From NCBI GenBank assembly GCA_030432795.1, contig JAUILW010000002.1, forward strand, positions 1 through 29,258: a DNA stretch of 29,258 nucleotides, read 5' to 3'. Each line of letters begins with the position of its first letter. Position 1 is the first letter of the stretch. Shown here one piece after another: positions 1-7,753 of the stretch. Made by a program: the position numbers and the translations under genes. Origin of the DNA: Gammaproteobacteria bacterium (GTDB lineage: Bacteria; Pseudomonadota; Gammaproteobacteria; Pseudomonadales; Azotimanducaceae). The notes beneath the pieces are model-generated. The model was not told the DNA's origin and made no database searches. It saw nothing but the letters and a program-made list of their open reading frames with translations.

Positions 1-494
1 CCAAGCTCAAACAGCGCTACGCGTCGATGTATCCCGGCAAAGAGATCATCGGCCTCGCCTGGCGCAGCCACAACAGCGCCGCAAGCGGGTCCAAAAGTGT
101 GCCGCTCGAAGCGCTGGCACCGGTTCTCAAGCGCCCGCAAACGGTCTTCGTGTGCGCGCAGTATGGCGATGGAGCAGCAGAGTTCCTGCAGGCTTGTCGG
201 ACCAACGGCGCCACCGGCCACATCGATGAGGAGCTGGACCTGACTGATGACCTGAATGCAGCCGCTGCGCAGCTCGCCGCAATGCACCGCTTCGTGTCGG
301 TATCCAACGCCTCGGTTCACCTGGCAGGTGCACTGGGGGTCGAGACGCACGTGCTGGCGGGCAAGCGCGGTATCTGGCACTGGTTCACCGAAGGGTCGCG
401 CTCTGTCTGGTACGAAAACGTTTCGCTGTACCGTCAGCAGTCGCTGTCCAGCTGGCAGGACGCCATCGACCCTCTGGTTTCAGGCCTGGGCTGA
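1..494 (+). CDS. Glycosyltransferase-like protein, C-terminal part (5' truncated)
   Basis: The reading frame is open through the left edge of the window, so only about 163 C-terminal residues are visible and the start lies outside. The segment has the layout of the C-terminal Rossmann half of GT-B proteins related to heptosyltransferases (GT9), as often found behind TPR repeats: an opening GLAWRS strand, a VFVCAQYGD strand, a D-x-x-DD stretch, and the nucleotide-sugar-site motif SNASVHLAGALG followed by WHWF. Whether TPR repeats precede it cannot be seen. Donor and acceptor sugars are unknown. The last 15 bases overlap the convergent membrane-protein gene that ends at 480. Family assignment is fairly secure; function is inferred. 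Confidence 0.72.
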   Translation, partial: KLKQRYASMYPGKEIIGLAWRSHNSAASGSKSVPLEALAPVLKRPQTVFVCAQYGDGAAEFLQACRTNGATGHIDEELDLTDDLNAAAAQLAAMHRFVSVSNASVHLAGALGVETHVLAGKRGIWHWFTEGSRSVWYENVSLYRQQSLSSWQDAIDPLVSGLG

Positions 495-1181
495 CAGGCC
501 TCTCCACCACGCCAGATAAGGCACCACAACCACGCAGACACCGAAAGCCAGGCGACCGACTGAGCCGCACACGTCGGGGTATGGCGGCACGAAAGACAGC
601 GACACGGCAACGTTGCCCGTGGCGGTCAGACGGTCCAGCTCCGCAGAAAGTCCCAACGCAGCACCCAGCACCAGGACGATCACCATGCCGAGCAGCGGCC
701 AGAACGCCGGGCTGAAGCGGCGCGCTGCGACGAGCGCAATGATCACCGCGAGTGCCAACGGCACAAGGCTGCGCACCGCCCAGAACAGCACGCTTTGCGC
801 ATCCGCAAACCAGCCCGGCACGGGCAGGCCGGCGTCCTGAAAGCTCCAGGCCATGGCAGCAACGCTGAACACCGTAGCAAGCACCAGCCCGATGAGCAGG
901 GCGATTGGCCCGACCACGAAAGCAACCCAAGGCAATCGATGGCTGAAGGAGCGCAGGTCCTGGCGATCAGCGACGGATGCGGCCAGCGCCTGCCAATCCC
1001 CCACCGCAGATCTTGCCTGCGCCTCTGCGGTCTCCAGTGAATGACCCGATGCACGCAGTTGCGCCAGAACATCCTCGGCATGTTCATCCCATTCGCGTTG
1101 CAGACGTGCAGCATGCCGCGGCGCGATGCCCGCACGCAGCATTGCCCGACGTAACAATCTATTCGACGTGTAGGGCTGCAT
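480..1181 (-). CDS. PadR-associated membrane protein with permease-prefix/HAAS-like domain
   Basis: 233 residues. The first ~75 are a helical, charged domain (LLRRAMLRAG...EWDEHAEDVLAQLRASG...AQARSAVGDW) like the permease-prefix/HAAS domains that accompany PadR regulators. About four hydrophobic segments follow, starting near LPWVAFVVGP, SVLFWAVRSL, FWPLLGMVIV and LAFGVCVVVV. The ATG at 1181 is chosen over an upstream in-frame ATG at 1238 because an AGGAGG ribosome site lies just before it. It starts 23 bases inside the end of padR, so the two are translationally coupled. In known systems such pairs act as a membrane sensor or effector plus repressor. No transporter ATPase is present, so its own activity is unknown. 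Confidence 0.75.
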   Translation of the reverse strand: MQPYTSNRLLRRAMLRAGIAPRHAARLQREWDEHAEDVLAQLRASGHSLETAEAQARSAVGDWQALAASVADRQDLRSFSHRLPWVAFVVGPIALLIGLVLATVFSVAAMAWSFQDAGLPVPGWFADAQSVLFWAVRSLVPLALAVIIALVAARRFSPAFWPLLGMVIVLVLGAALGLSAELDRLTATGNVAVSLSFVPPYPDVCGSVGRLAFGVCVVVVPYLAWWRGLSAQA

Positions 1182-1512
1182 CAGTGCCTCCTGCCAGTGC
1201 CCTGTCCAGGCCGGCGCGCACCTGCTGCCAGCGTTCACCCAGCGCCTCGGCGCGTTTGCGTCCGCGAGCGGTCAGCCGGTAGTACACCCGGCTGCGGCCG
1301 TCCACCGTTCTGCGTCGTGCTTTCAAGCTGCCGGCTCGCTCGAGGCTGTGCAGCACCGGGTACACCACCCCCTCACCCAGAACGATGGCCTCGCCGGTGA
1401 GCAGGCGGATGCGCCGTACGATGTCGTAGCCATAGGCTTCGCCCTGCGCGATCACCTGAAGGCACAAAAGCTCCGGCACCCCGGACATGAATGGCGGGTT
1501 CGACTGGCCCAT
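1159..1512 (-). CDS. PadR-family transcriptional regulator
   Basis: 117 residues, the usual size of a short (subfamily 2) PadR protein. The winged helix spans roughly residues 10-85: LLCLQVIAQGEAYGYDIVRRI, then GEGVVYPVLHSLERAGSL and the basic wing ARRRTVDGRSRVYYRLTARGR, and a short C-terminal dimerisation helix follows. The start ATG has GAGG five bases upstream. PadR proteins are mostly repressors that respond to small molecules or to membrane-protein partners. The 3' end overlaps the membrane-protein gene by 23 bases. Two tandem dyads at 1522-1564 lie over its candidate promoter, suggesting autorepression and possibly control of the divergent gene at 1638. Confidence 0.9.
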   Translation of the reverse strand: MGQSNPPFMSGVPELLCLQVIAQGEAYGYDIVRRIRLLTGEAIVLGEGVVYPVLHSLERAGSLKARRRTVDGRSRVYYRLTARGRKRAEALGERWQQVRAGLDRALAGGTDAALHVE

Positions 1513-1521
1513 AGGCGCCTC

Positions 1522-1542
1522 ATACCTTGAACTGCAAGGTAT
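1522..1542. promoter_or_regulatory. Candidate PadR operator, proximal dyad
   Basis: Perfect inverted repeat ATACCTTG-N5-CAAGGTAT. It lies ten bases upstream of the padR start, and the candidate padR transcription start falls inside it. Half-site length and spacing fit a dimeric winged-helix regulator of the PadR type. Binding is inferred. Confidence 0.7.
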
Positions 1543-1568
1543 ATTACCTCGCGGTTCAAGGTATGCAA
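1541..1568 (-). promoter_or_regulatory. Candidate sigma70 promoter of padR
   Basis: On the minus strand, TTGCAT (1568-1563) and TAATAT (1546-1541) are 16 bases apart. The -35 match is weak and the -10 moderate. The distal dyad sits between and over the two hexamers and the proximal dyad covers the expected start near 1534, which fits autorepression. Confidence 0.4.
1544..1564. promoter_or_regulatory. Candidate PadR operator, distal dyad
   Basis: Second copy of the dyad, TTACCTCG-N5-CAAGGTAT, with one perfect and one degenerate half. It starts 22 bp after the proximal dyad (about two helical turns), so two dimers would bind the same DNA face. The outer halves of the two dyads also form a perfect 12-bp inverted repeat (1521-1532 with 1554-1565). 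Confidence 0.65.
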
Positions 1569-1637
1569 GCCGACAACGCCTCCCGCGTTGCCTTTGATGA
1601 TCAGAAGGTTGAATAATGCATGCAGGAGGATCAAACC

Positions 1638-2717
1638 ATGACCACAGCCGCCCAGCGTGCCGCCAGCGCCGCCCTGATCATTTTCATGCTCACCACCCCG
1701 CATGCCCTGGCCGCCTCCCGGCCTGATCTGTCAGGCGTGTACGACGTATCCACCCTGACCCCGCTACAGCGCCCGGAGGAGTTCGGCGACAACCTCGAGC
1801 TCACCAGAGCGCAGGCGAATGCGATCGTCGAGGAAAACCGCAAGCTCATGGCGGCACGCGATGCCAACCGCGGCCCGGCTACAGAAGCGCCACCGGTTGG
1901 TGGCGCGCCGCCCATCGGCTTCAGCGACGAATACAAGGAGCGCAGCGGCGCCGGTAGTGTGGGCGGTTACAACAACTTCTACATCGATCAGGGTGAGGAA
2001 GTGTTCACCGTGGATGGCAAGTTTCGCACCAGCATCCTGGTGGAGCCTGCGAACGGCCGTATCCCGCCGATGACACCCGAGGCGATGCGGGTCGCGGCCG
2101 AGCAACGGATACCGCGGCGCCCCAACGATGGCACCGCGTGGTGGCTGGAGGTGGATGGCCCCGGCCCTTACGACCATCCGGAAAGCCTGGGCATCTCCGA
2201 GCGGTGCCTGCTCGGCTTCTCCGGTGCGACACCCACCTTCCCGAGCCTGTACAACAACTTCAAGCAGATCGTGCAGACCGACGACCACGTGATGATCCTC
2301 ATCGAGATGGTGCACGACGCACGCATCGTGCGCATGAATTCACAACACCCGCCAGCCGACGTCAGGAAATGGCTCGGCGACTCGATTGGCTGGTGGGAAG
2401 GCGACACGCTGGTGGTGGAGACCACCAACTTCCATCCGGACACCCGCCCCGCCTATTCGTCAGAAAACGCCCGCATCATCGAGCGGTTTACCCGGCTCGA
2501 GGACGGCAACCTGCTCTACCGCTTCACGGTGGACGACCCCACCGTATGGAGCGCACAGTGGACGGGCGAGTACGTCTGGCGGAAGAGCGATGAGCGCATC
2601 TTCGAGTACGCCTGCCACGAGGGGAACTACTCCATGGGCGGCATCCTGCGCGGTGCGCGGCTGCTGGAAGCAGAAGCGCGGCAGGCGAAGAACGCGCAAA
2701 CCAGCTCCGGCGGCTGA
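1638..2717 (+). CDS. Secreted protein of unknown function
   Basis: 359 residues from the ATG at 1638, chosen because AGGAGG lies eight bases upstream; an in-frame ATG at 1620 would place that site inside the gene. A signal peptide is clear: hydrophobic AALIIFMLTT, then HALA before ASRPDLSG. The mature part carries the stretches GPGPYDHPESLGISERC, YNNFKQIVQ and WLGDSIGWWEGDTLVVETTNF, which I recognise as typical of a large family of exported proteins left as hypothetical. No catalytic motif is evident. It lies divergent from padR across the paired dyads, so PadR control is possible. The product probably acts in the periplasm. Confidence 0.82.
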   Translation: MTTAAQRAASAALIIFMLTTPHALAASRPDLSGVYDVSTLTPLQRPEEFGDNLELTRAQANAIVEENRKLMAARDANRGPATEAPPVGGAPPIGFSDEYKERSGAGSVGGYNNFYIDQGEEVFTVDGKFRTSILVEPANGRIPPMTPEAMRVAAEQRIPRRPNDGTAWWLEVDGPGPYDHPESLGISERCLLGFSGATPTFPSLYNNFKQIVQTDDHVMILIEMVHDARIVRMNSQHPPADVRKWLGDSIGWWEGDTLVVETTNFHPDTRPAYSSENARIIERFTRLEDGNLLYRFTVDDPTVWSAQWTGEYVWRKSDERIFEYACHEGNYSMGGILRGARLLEAEARQAKNAQTSSGG

Positions 2718-2770
2718 CGCAACAGACCACCACGCTGCATCGGGCCGTTCAGATTCTGGACTGCCCTGCT

Positions 2771-3694
2771 TCAGCTGGACGCGCCGCGAAAACGGGGCAA
2801 CACCGCCTCCGCGAACAGCCGCTCGTTATCGGGCATGTAACCGTTCGGGCAGGCGGAGTTCAGGATGACGGTTCCAGCCCCAGCATCCACGTACTCCCGC
2901 AGCCGCGCCGCGCAATCGTCCGGGTTGCCGGCCAGCGCGTAGCGATGCACGAGCTTGGAAAAGTCCTGGTTGTATTGCTTCGACAGGCGGTCTGAAGCCA
3001 TCTTGATCGCCACGTCCCGATCCTCATGCACCGCGAAGAATATGAACAACCCCGGCCGCACCGGTTCAGGCACCTCGTATTCGTGCCGAAATCCTGCGAT
3101 CTCCTCAAGGCTCGTGGCCAGCATCTGCGGCGTGTACATGTACGGCAGCCACCCCTGACCGTAGCGCGCGCAGCGACGCTTGGCGGCTTCGCTACGCCCT
3201 GACACCCAGATCGGCGGGCCCGGTTTCTGCACGGGTTTGGGATCGAGCGTAACGCCAGGCAGATTGGTAAACTGGCCGTCGAAGCGCACATCATCCTCAC
3301 GCCACAAGCGGCCGATCACCTCCAGCGCCTCGTTGGTGCGTGCTCCCCGCTCGCGCACAGGCACGCCTAGAGCTTCGAACTCTTTAGCGAACTCGCCGCC
3401 TACCCCCACGCCGAGATGGAAGCGTCCGTTCGACACCACATCAAGGGTGGCCGCCATCTTTGCCAGCAGCGGTGCCGGATACAGCGGTACGAGCGTAATG
3501 GTGCTGATGAGCTTGATGTGGCTTGTCGCACCTGCCGCCGCCGCAAGCTGTATCAGGCCGTTGCCGATGGGGCCGTAGAAGAAGACATGCTCGCCGGTGC
3601 TGACGAACTCATAGCCCAGCGCCTCGGCCGCGCGCGCATCCTCCGCGGCGCTGTCGAGGCGCCGCAGACCAATTCCGAAGTCGATTTTTGCCAT
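2771..3694 (-). CDS. LLM-class flavin-dependent oxidoreductase
   Basis: 307 residues of the bacterial-luciferase-like TIM barrel (FMN or F420 using). Visible landmarks are the N-terminal strand FGIGL, GYEFVSTGEHVFF, the strand IKLISTITLVPLYPAPLLAKMAATLD, then VSNGRFHLGVGVGGEFAKEFEALGV and PPIWVSGRSEAAKRRCARYGQGWLP. This is the pattern of single-component F420-type or alkanal-monooxygenase-like members. The start at 3694 (MAKIDFG) is preferred because TGGAG sits six bases before it; ATGs at 3706 and 3781 are in frame but have weaker sites. It stands alone, divergent from the nfeD operon. Substrate and cofactor cannot be read from the sequence. Confidence 0.85.
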   Translation of the reverse strand: MAKIDFGIGLRRLDSAAEDARAAEALGYEFVSTGEHVFFYGPIGNGLIQLAAAAGATSHIKLISTITLVPLYPAPLLAKMAATLDVVSNGRFHLGVGVGGEFAKEFEALGVPVRERGARTNEALEVIGRLWREDDVRFDGQFTNLPGVTLDPKPVQKPGPPIWVSGRSEAAKRRCARYGQGWLPYMYTPQMLATSLEEIAGFRHEYEVPEPVRPGLFIFFAVHEDRDVAIKMASDRLSKQYNQDFSKLVHRYALAGNPDDCAARLREYVDAGAGTVILNSACPNGYMPDNERLFAEAVLPRFRGASS

Positions 3695-3715
3695 GGTGCG
3701 CTCCATTTTTTCTTC

Positions 3716-3721
3716 AGTATA
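3716..3721 (-). promoter_or_regulatory. Candidate -10 element upstream of the LLM oxidoreductase
   Basis: The minus strand reads TATACT (5/6 to consensus) about 22 bases before the chosen start. No convincing -35 was found at 16-18 bases, so support is weak. Confidence 0.28.
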
Positions 3722-3759
3722 CGGCCGGCAGCCGCCAATTCCGCGGAGTAAGATGGGGC

Positions 3760-5100
3760 ATGATGTCGCGAAGCCTCGCACCGGTTCTGCTGACCCTCCT
3801 GCTCTGCGCGCAGGCGCGGGCTGGCGAGGTATGGGTGGTGCCGCTGGTGGGCGCCGTTGGACCTGCCAGCGTCGATCTCGTGATTCGCGCCATCCATGAC
3901 GCAGGCGCTGCTCAGGCCGAAGCGCTGATCATCCGCATGGACACACCGGGCGGTCTCGACAAGTCCATGCGCGACCTGGTGAAGGTCATCCTGGCAGCGG
4001 ACGTGCCGGTGGTCACCTTCGTGGCGCCCAACGGTGCCCGTGCCGCCAGCGCCGGTACCTACATCGCCTACGCCAGTCACATCGCCGCCATGGCGCCGGC
4101 AACCAACATCGGCTCATCGACGCCGGTGAGCATCGCTCCGCAGGCACCGCAAAGCCCGATGCCGAAACCCGCTGGTCCCACCGACACCGAAGCGCCGCCG
4201 ACGCCAGCCCCGGCAGACGCCATGACAAAGAAGGTCGTCAATGACGCCGTGGCCTATCTTCAGGGCCTTGCGGAACTCCGCGGCCGCAACGTCGAGTGGG
4301 CCGAGGCGACCGTGCGTGAGGGTGTCAACCTGCGTGCGAGCGAAGCGCTGGAACAGAATGTCATCGACCTCATCGCTGAGGACATGAACACACTCATCCA
4401 GGCCCTGCATGGCCGTAGCGTCGAGGTCAAAGGCGAGACGCGGCAGCTTGATATGCAAAGCGCCACGGTCCACCGCGTCGCCGTGGACTGGCGACACGAG
4501 GTCCTGAGCATCATTACCGATCCGAGCATCGCCTACGGGCTGCTCATCATTGGCGTGTATGGGCTCATCCTCGAGTTCTACAACCCGGGCATGATCTTTC
4601 CCGCCGTGCTTGGCGTGATCTGCCTGCTGCTGGGTGCTTATGGTCTGCAGATGCTGCCGGTGAACTACGCAGGCGTTGCCTTGATTGTGCTCGGCATCGG
4701 TCTCATGGTGGCCGAAGTGATGACCCCTACCCTCGGCGTGCTCGGCGTCGGCGGCGTTGTCGCCTTCGTAATCGGTTCGGTGCTGCTCATCGACAGCGAC
4801 ATGCCTGGCTACGATATTCCTTACGCGCTCATCGGCACCTTCGCCGCGGTGTCCGCCGCCATCAGCTTCTTCGTCGTGGGCGCGGCAATGCGCGCCCGCC
4901 GCCAACCGGTGGTGACCGGCGCCGGTGCCATGCTCGGCAAGACGGCGGTGGTCCTGGAGGACTTCGATGCGACGGGCACGGTTCGCGCGTTCGGCGAGAT
5001 CTGGCAGGCACACACCTCAACACCGCTTCGCGTGGGCGAGGAAGTCATCATTACAGCCATCGACGGATTGACCCTGACCGTCGCCCGGCAGGAGAACTGA
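3760..5100 (+). CDS. NfeD-family membrane-bound serine protease (long form)
   Basis: 446 residues. Signal peptide or first membrane segment at 4-20, then a ClpP-like periplasmic protease domain (~22-215). It contains the MDTPGGL oxyanion loop and AASAGTYIAYASHIAAMAP with candidate nucleophile Ser97; Lys157/158 (AMTKK) is the candidate general base, the Ser/Lys dyad known in NfeD proteases. A Pro/Ala-rich insert sits at ~125-153. Four to five membrane segments follow (~258-375), then the C-terminal OB-fold NfeD domain (~385-446). The start is at MMSR; the in-frame extension upstream overlaps the LLM gene's start and is not needed. The next gene, a slipin, starts one base after the stop. In characterised cases NfeD cleaves the C-terminus of its stomatin partner. 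Confidence 0.92.
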   Translation: MMSRSLAPVLLTLLLCAQARAGEVWVVPLVGAVGPASVDLVIRAIHDAGAAQAEALIIRMDTPGGLDKSMRDLVKVILAADVPVVTFVAPNGARAASAGTYIAYASHIAAMAPATNIGSSTPVSIAPQAPQSPMPKPAGPTDTEAPPTPAPADAMTKKVVNDAVAYLQGLAELRGRNVEWAEATVREGVNLRASEALEQNVIDLIAEDMNTLIQALHGRSVEVKGETRQLDMQSATVHRVAVDWRHEVLSIITDPSIAYGLLIIGVYGLILEFYNPGMIFPAVLGVICLLLGAYGLQMLPVNYAGVALIVLGIGLMVAEVMTPTLGVLGVGGVVAFVIGSVLLIDSDMPGYDIPYALIGTFAAVSAAISFFVVGAAMRARRQPVVTGAGAMLGKTAVVLEDFDATGTVRAFGEIWQAHTSTPLRVGEEVIITAIDGLTLTVARQEN

Positions 5101-5101
5101 T

Positions 5102-5866
5102 ATGGAAGTGTTCACCATCGGCATCATCGGCGTCGTCATCGCCATCCTCGCGAGCGCCTTTCGCATACTGCGCGAATACGAACGCGGCGTGGTGTTCATG
5201 CTCGGCCGGTTCTACAGCGTCAAAGGGCCTGGGCTCATCATCATCATCCCCGGCATCCAGCAGATGGTGCGCGTGGATCTGCGCACCTTGGTGCTGGACA
5301 TCCCCACCCAGGATCTGATCACCCGCGACAACGTGTCGGTGAAAGTGAACGCAGTGCTCTACTTTCGCGTGGTGGATTCCGAGAAGGCGATCATCAACGT
5401 AGAAAACTACATGGAAGCCACCGGCCAGCTGGCGCAGACCACCCTGCGCTCGGTGCTGGGTCAGCACGAGCTGGACGAGCTGCTGGCAGAGCGTGAGCGG
5501 CTCAACCACGACATCCAGGCCATACTGGATCAGCAGACCGATCAGTGGGGTATCAAGGTGTCGAACGTGGAAATCAAGCACGTGGACATCGACGAAAGCA
5601 TGATCCGCGCCATCGCCCGCCAGGCGGAGGCCGAGCGGGAACGCCGGGCCAAGATCATCCACGCGGAAGGTGAGCAGCAGGCAGCGCAGAAGCTCGTCGA
5701 AGCAGCCAACGAGTTGGCTTCGCAGAACGGCGCCATGCAACTTCGCTACCTGCAGACGCTCACCGAGATCGCCGGTGAAAAAAGTTCGACCATCGTCTTC
5801 CCGCTACCGATATCCATGCTCGAAGGCCTCGAATCCATGCTGGGCAACAAAAAGGACAACGCATGA
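5102..5866 (+). CDS. Slipin (stomatin/SPFH-domain membrane scaffold)
   Basis: 254 residues. An N-terminal membrane anchor (FTIGIIGVVIAILASAF) leads into the SPFH core: REYERGVVFMLGRFYSVKGPGL, then TQDLITRDNVSVKVNAVLYFRV and LRSVLGQHELDELLAERERLN. A helical, Glu/Arg/Ala-rich coiled-coil region follows (~185-225), and then a hydrophobic tail with TIVFPLPISML, the kind of C-terminal stretch that NfeD-type proteases cut in paired systems. AGGAG precedes the start, which lies one base after the nfeD stop. Slipins oligomerise and organise lipid microdomains. The pair with NfeD is a conserved module, so assignment is strong. Confidence 0.94.
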   Translation: MEVFTIGIIGVVIAILASAFRILREYERGVVFMLGRFYSVKGPGLIIIIPGIQQMVRVDLRTLVLDIPTQDLITRDNVSVKVNAVLYFRVVDSEKAIINVENYMEATGQLAQTTLRSVLGQHELDELLAERERLNHDIQAILDQQTDQWGIKVSNVEIKHVDIDESMIRAIARQAEAERERRAKIIHAEGEQQAAQKLVEAANELASQNGAMQLRYLQTLTEIAGEKSSTIVFPLPISMLEGLESMLGNKKDNA

Positions 5867-7752
5867 ACCTACGCAACCGGCTCGTTGCGGTGGCGCTTGT
5901 CGCATGCGCAGCTAACGCCTGGCCCATCAACCCCGCGGACCTCGCCACCTACGTCGACGGATTCGTAGAAGGACGCATGTCCGATCACGGTGTGGTAGGC
6001 GCCACCGTCTCCATCGTTCAAGGCGGCCGGGTGGTGTTCGCCAAAGGCTACGGCTACGACGACCTGGAGGCCGGACGCTCGGTAGAAGCAGACCGAAGTC
6101 TGTTCCGCCCTGGCTCCATATCCAAAACGTTCACTTGGACGGCCGTGATGCAGCTGCACGAACGGGGCCTGCTCGATCTCGAGGCTGACGTACAGCAGTA
6201 CGTGCCGGACATCGAGCTACCCCGCCGCTTTGGCAAACCCATCACCATGCTCGATCTCATGGCGCACAAACCGGGCCTGGAAGACTCGGCCCTCGGCCAC
6301 CTGTTCGAAGCGGACGCCGCCAACGTGCTGCCACTGGCTGACTACCTCGCATCCCACCAACCGCAGCAGGTGAGAGCACCGGGAACGCTTGCGTCCTATT
6401 CCAACTACGGCAGCGGTATTGCCGGCCTGATTGTTGCCAACCTCTCCGGGCAGACATTCGAGGACTACATTGACGAGCATGTGACCGGCCCCATCGGTAT
6501 GAAGCATTCGACGTTCCGCGAGCCGAGGCTCAGCGACCAGCGCGCCATGCCGGACGCGCTCGCCGCCGACGTCAGCCGCGGTTACATCCGCATCGGCGCG
6601 GATCTCGAATCCACCGACTTTGTGCACATCGCACAGATCGCGCCAGCCGGCGGCCTGTCCACCACCGCCACCGACATGGGGCGTTGGATGCTCGCGCACC
6701 TCGGCGACGGCGCCTATGGGGGCGGACGTATCCTGGAGGCCGAGACAGCGCAGCGCATGCACAGCCAGCAATCCACGCCGCACCCGTTGCTGCCTGGAGC
6801 TGCGCACGGCTTCATCGAAACCGATGTGCATGGTTACCGGGCTTACGGCCACGGCGGCGGCACGGTGCACTTTCTCTCCGACATGGTGATCATCCCGGAG
6901 ATCGACATCGGCATCTTCATCTCCACCAACACCACCAACGCGGGCAGCGAGCTGATCAGCGAGTTTGCGCGGCACGTGGTGAAGCGTTACTTCCCGCAAG
7001 GGCCCAACACCCTGCCCGTGATCGAGGCAGCCGACCTCGACCTGCAGAAGTACCTTGGCAATTACGTGTTCACCCGGCGCAGTCACTCCACCGTGGAGCG
7101 CTTCAATATGCCCATGGTGCAGATTGGCGCAGCGCACGGTGGCCGCATCAGCTTCGGCAACCCCGCCAGGCCATACGAGGCGGTAGCGGAAGACGTCTTT
7201 CAATCGGTGGACAACCCCGACCTGAAGCTTGCATTCTTCGCAGGCGACGATGGGCGCATGGCAGGTTTCTACCCACCTGTCGCGATCATGGTCGCAGAGC
7301 GTGCCGGCACCTTGGACAACCCGCAGATGGTGTTCGGGTGGCTGTTCCTGGCCGCGCTAGTCTTCCTATGCGTGCTCATCGGCGCCTTTCTTCGCCGCAA
7401 GAGGACCGGTGCGCAGAGCGCCGGCGAGCGCCGTGCGGCGTGGATGGTGTACCTCACGGCAACGGCTTGGATCATTACCTTGGCCGGTATCGGCGTCGCT
7501 TTCGCACAGATCTCCACAGATGTCCGCAACGTGTTTTTCGATTTTCCTTCTCAGGTCTTTCGAATGAGCCTCACTGCGGCCATCATCGCAACCGTGCTGA
7601 CCGCCGCTGCCGTACTGACGATGCGGCCAGCCATCGCCGGATCCAGCTGGAGCGGCATGCGGCGCATGCGTCACATACTGGTGATCGTCGTCGCGCTGGT
7701 TACGGTGTATGTGCTGTACCGGTTAAACGCCATCGGCTACCACTACTTCTGA
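5863..7752 (+). CDS. Beta-lactamase-fold serine hydrolase with C-terminal membrane helices
   Basis: 629 residues; its ATG overlaps the slipin stop (ATGA). Signal peptide at 1-20. The class C beta-lactamase/CubicO domain (~25-375) has all three active-site motifs: Ser85-x-x-Lys88 (SISK), Tyr179-Ser-Asn181, and His330-Gly-Gly-Gly in place of KTG. A beta-rich linker (~385-480) precedes four predicted membrane helices (~490-510, 527-550, 567-587, 604-620), so the catalytic domain is tethered outside the inner membrane. Relatives include esterases, D-aminopeptidases and penicillin-binding-like enzymes; HGGG in the third motif favours esterase or peptidase activity over lactamase. The tight operon with NfeD and slipin suggests a job in envelope quality control or lipid domains. 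Confidence 0.88.
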   Translation: MNLRNRLVAVALVACAANAWPINPADLATYVDGFVEGRMSDHGVVGATVSIVQGGRVVFAKGYGYDDLEAGRSVEADRSLFRPGSISKTFTWTAVMQLHERGLLDLEADVQQYVPDIELPRRFGKPITMLDLMAHKPGLEDSALGHLFEADAANVLPLADYLASHQPQQVRAPGTLASYSNYGSGIAGLIVANLSGQTFEDYIDEHVTGPIGMKHSTFREPRLSDQRAMPDALAADVSRGYIRIGADLESTDFVHIAQIAPAGGLSTTATDMGRWMLAHLGDGAYGGGRILEAETAQRMHSQQSTPHPLLPGAAHGFIETDVHGYRAYGHGGGTVHFLSDMVIIPEIDIGIFISTNTTNAGSELISEFARHVVKRYFPQGPNTLPVIEAADLDLQKYLGNYVFTRRSHSTVERFNMPMVQIGAAHGGRISFGNPARPYEAVAEDVFQSVDNPDLKLAFFAGDDGRMAGFYPPVAIMVAERAGTLDNPQMVFGWLFLAALVFLCVLIGAFLRRKRTGAQSAGERRAAWMVYLTATAWIITLAGIGVAFAQISTDVRNVFFDFPSQVFRMSLTAAIIATVLTAAAVLTMRPAIAGSSWSGMRRMRHILVIVVALVTVYVLYRLNAIGYHYF

Positions 7753-7753
7753 C

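Noticed and set aside
4114..5013. 299-codon open frame antisense to nfeD
   Set aside because: Asp/His/Arg-rich shadow frame; nfeD has full catalytic and membrane features on the other strand.
6217..7203. 328-codon open frame antisense to the beta-lactamase-fold gene
   Set aside because: No recognisable motif, and the sense frame carries all active-site motifs.
5863..7752. Antibiotic-resistance beta-lactamase
   Set aside because: The third motif is HGGG rather than KTG, the protein has four C-terminal membrane helices, and it belongs to the NfeD-slipin operon.
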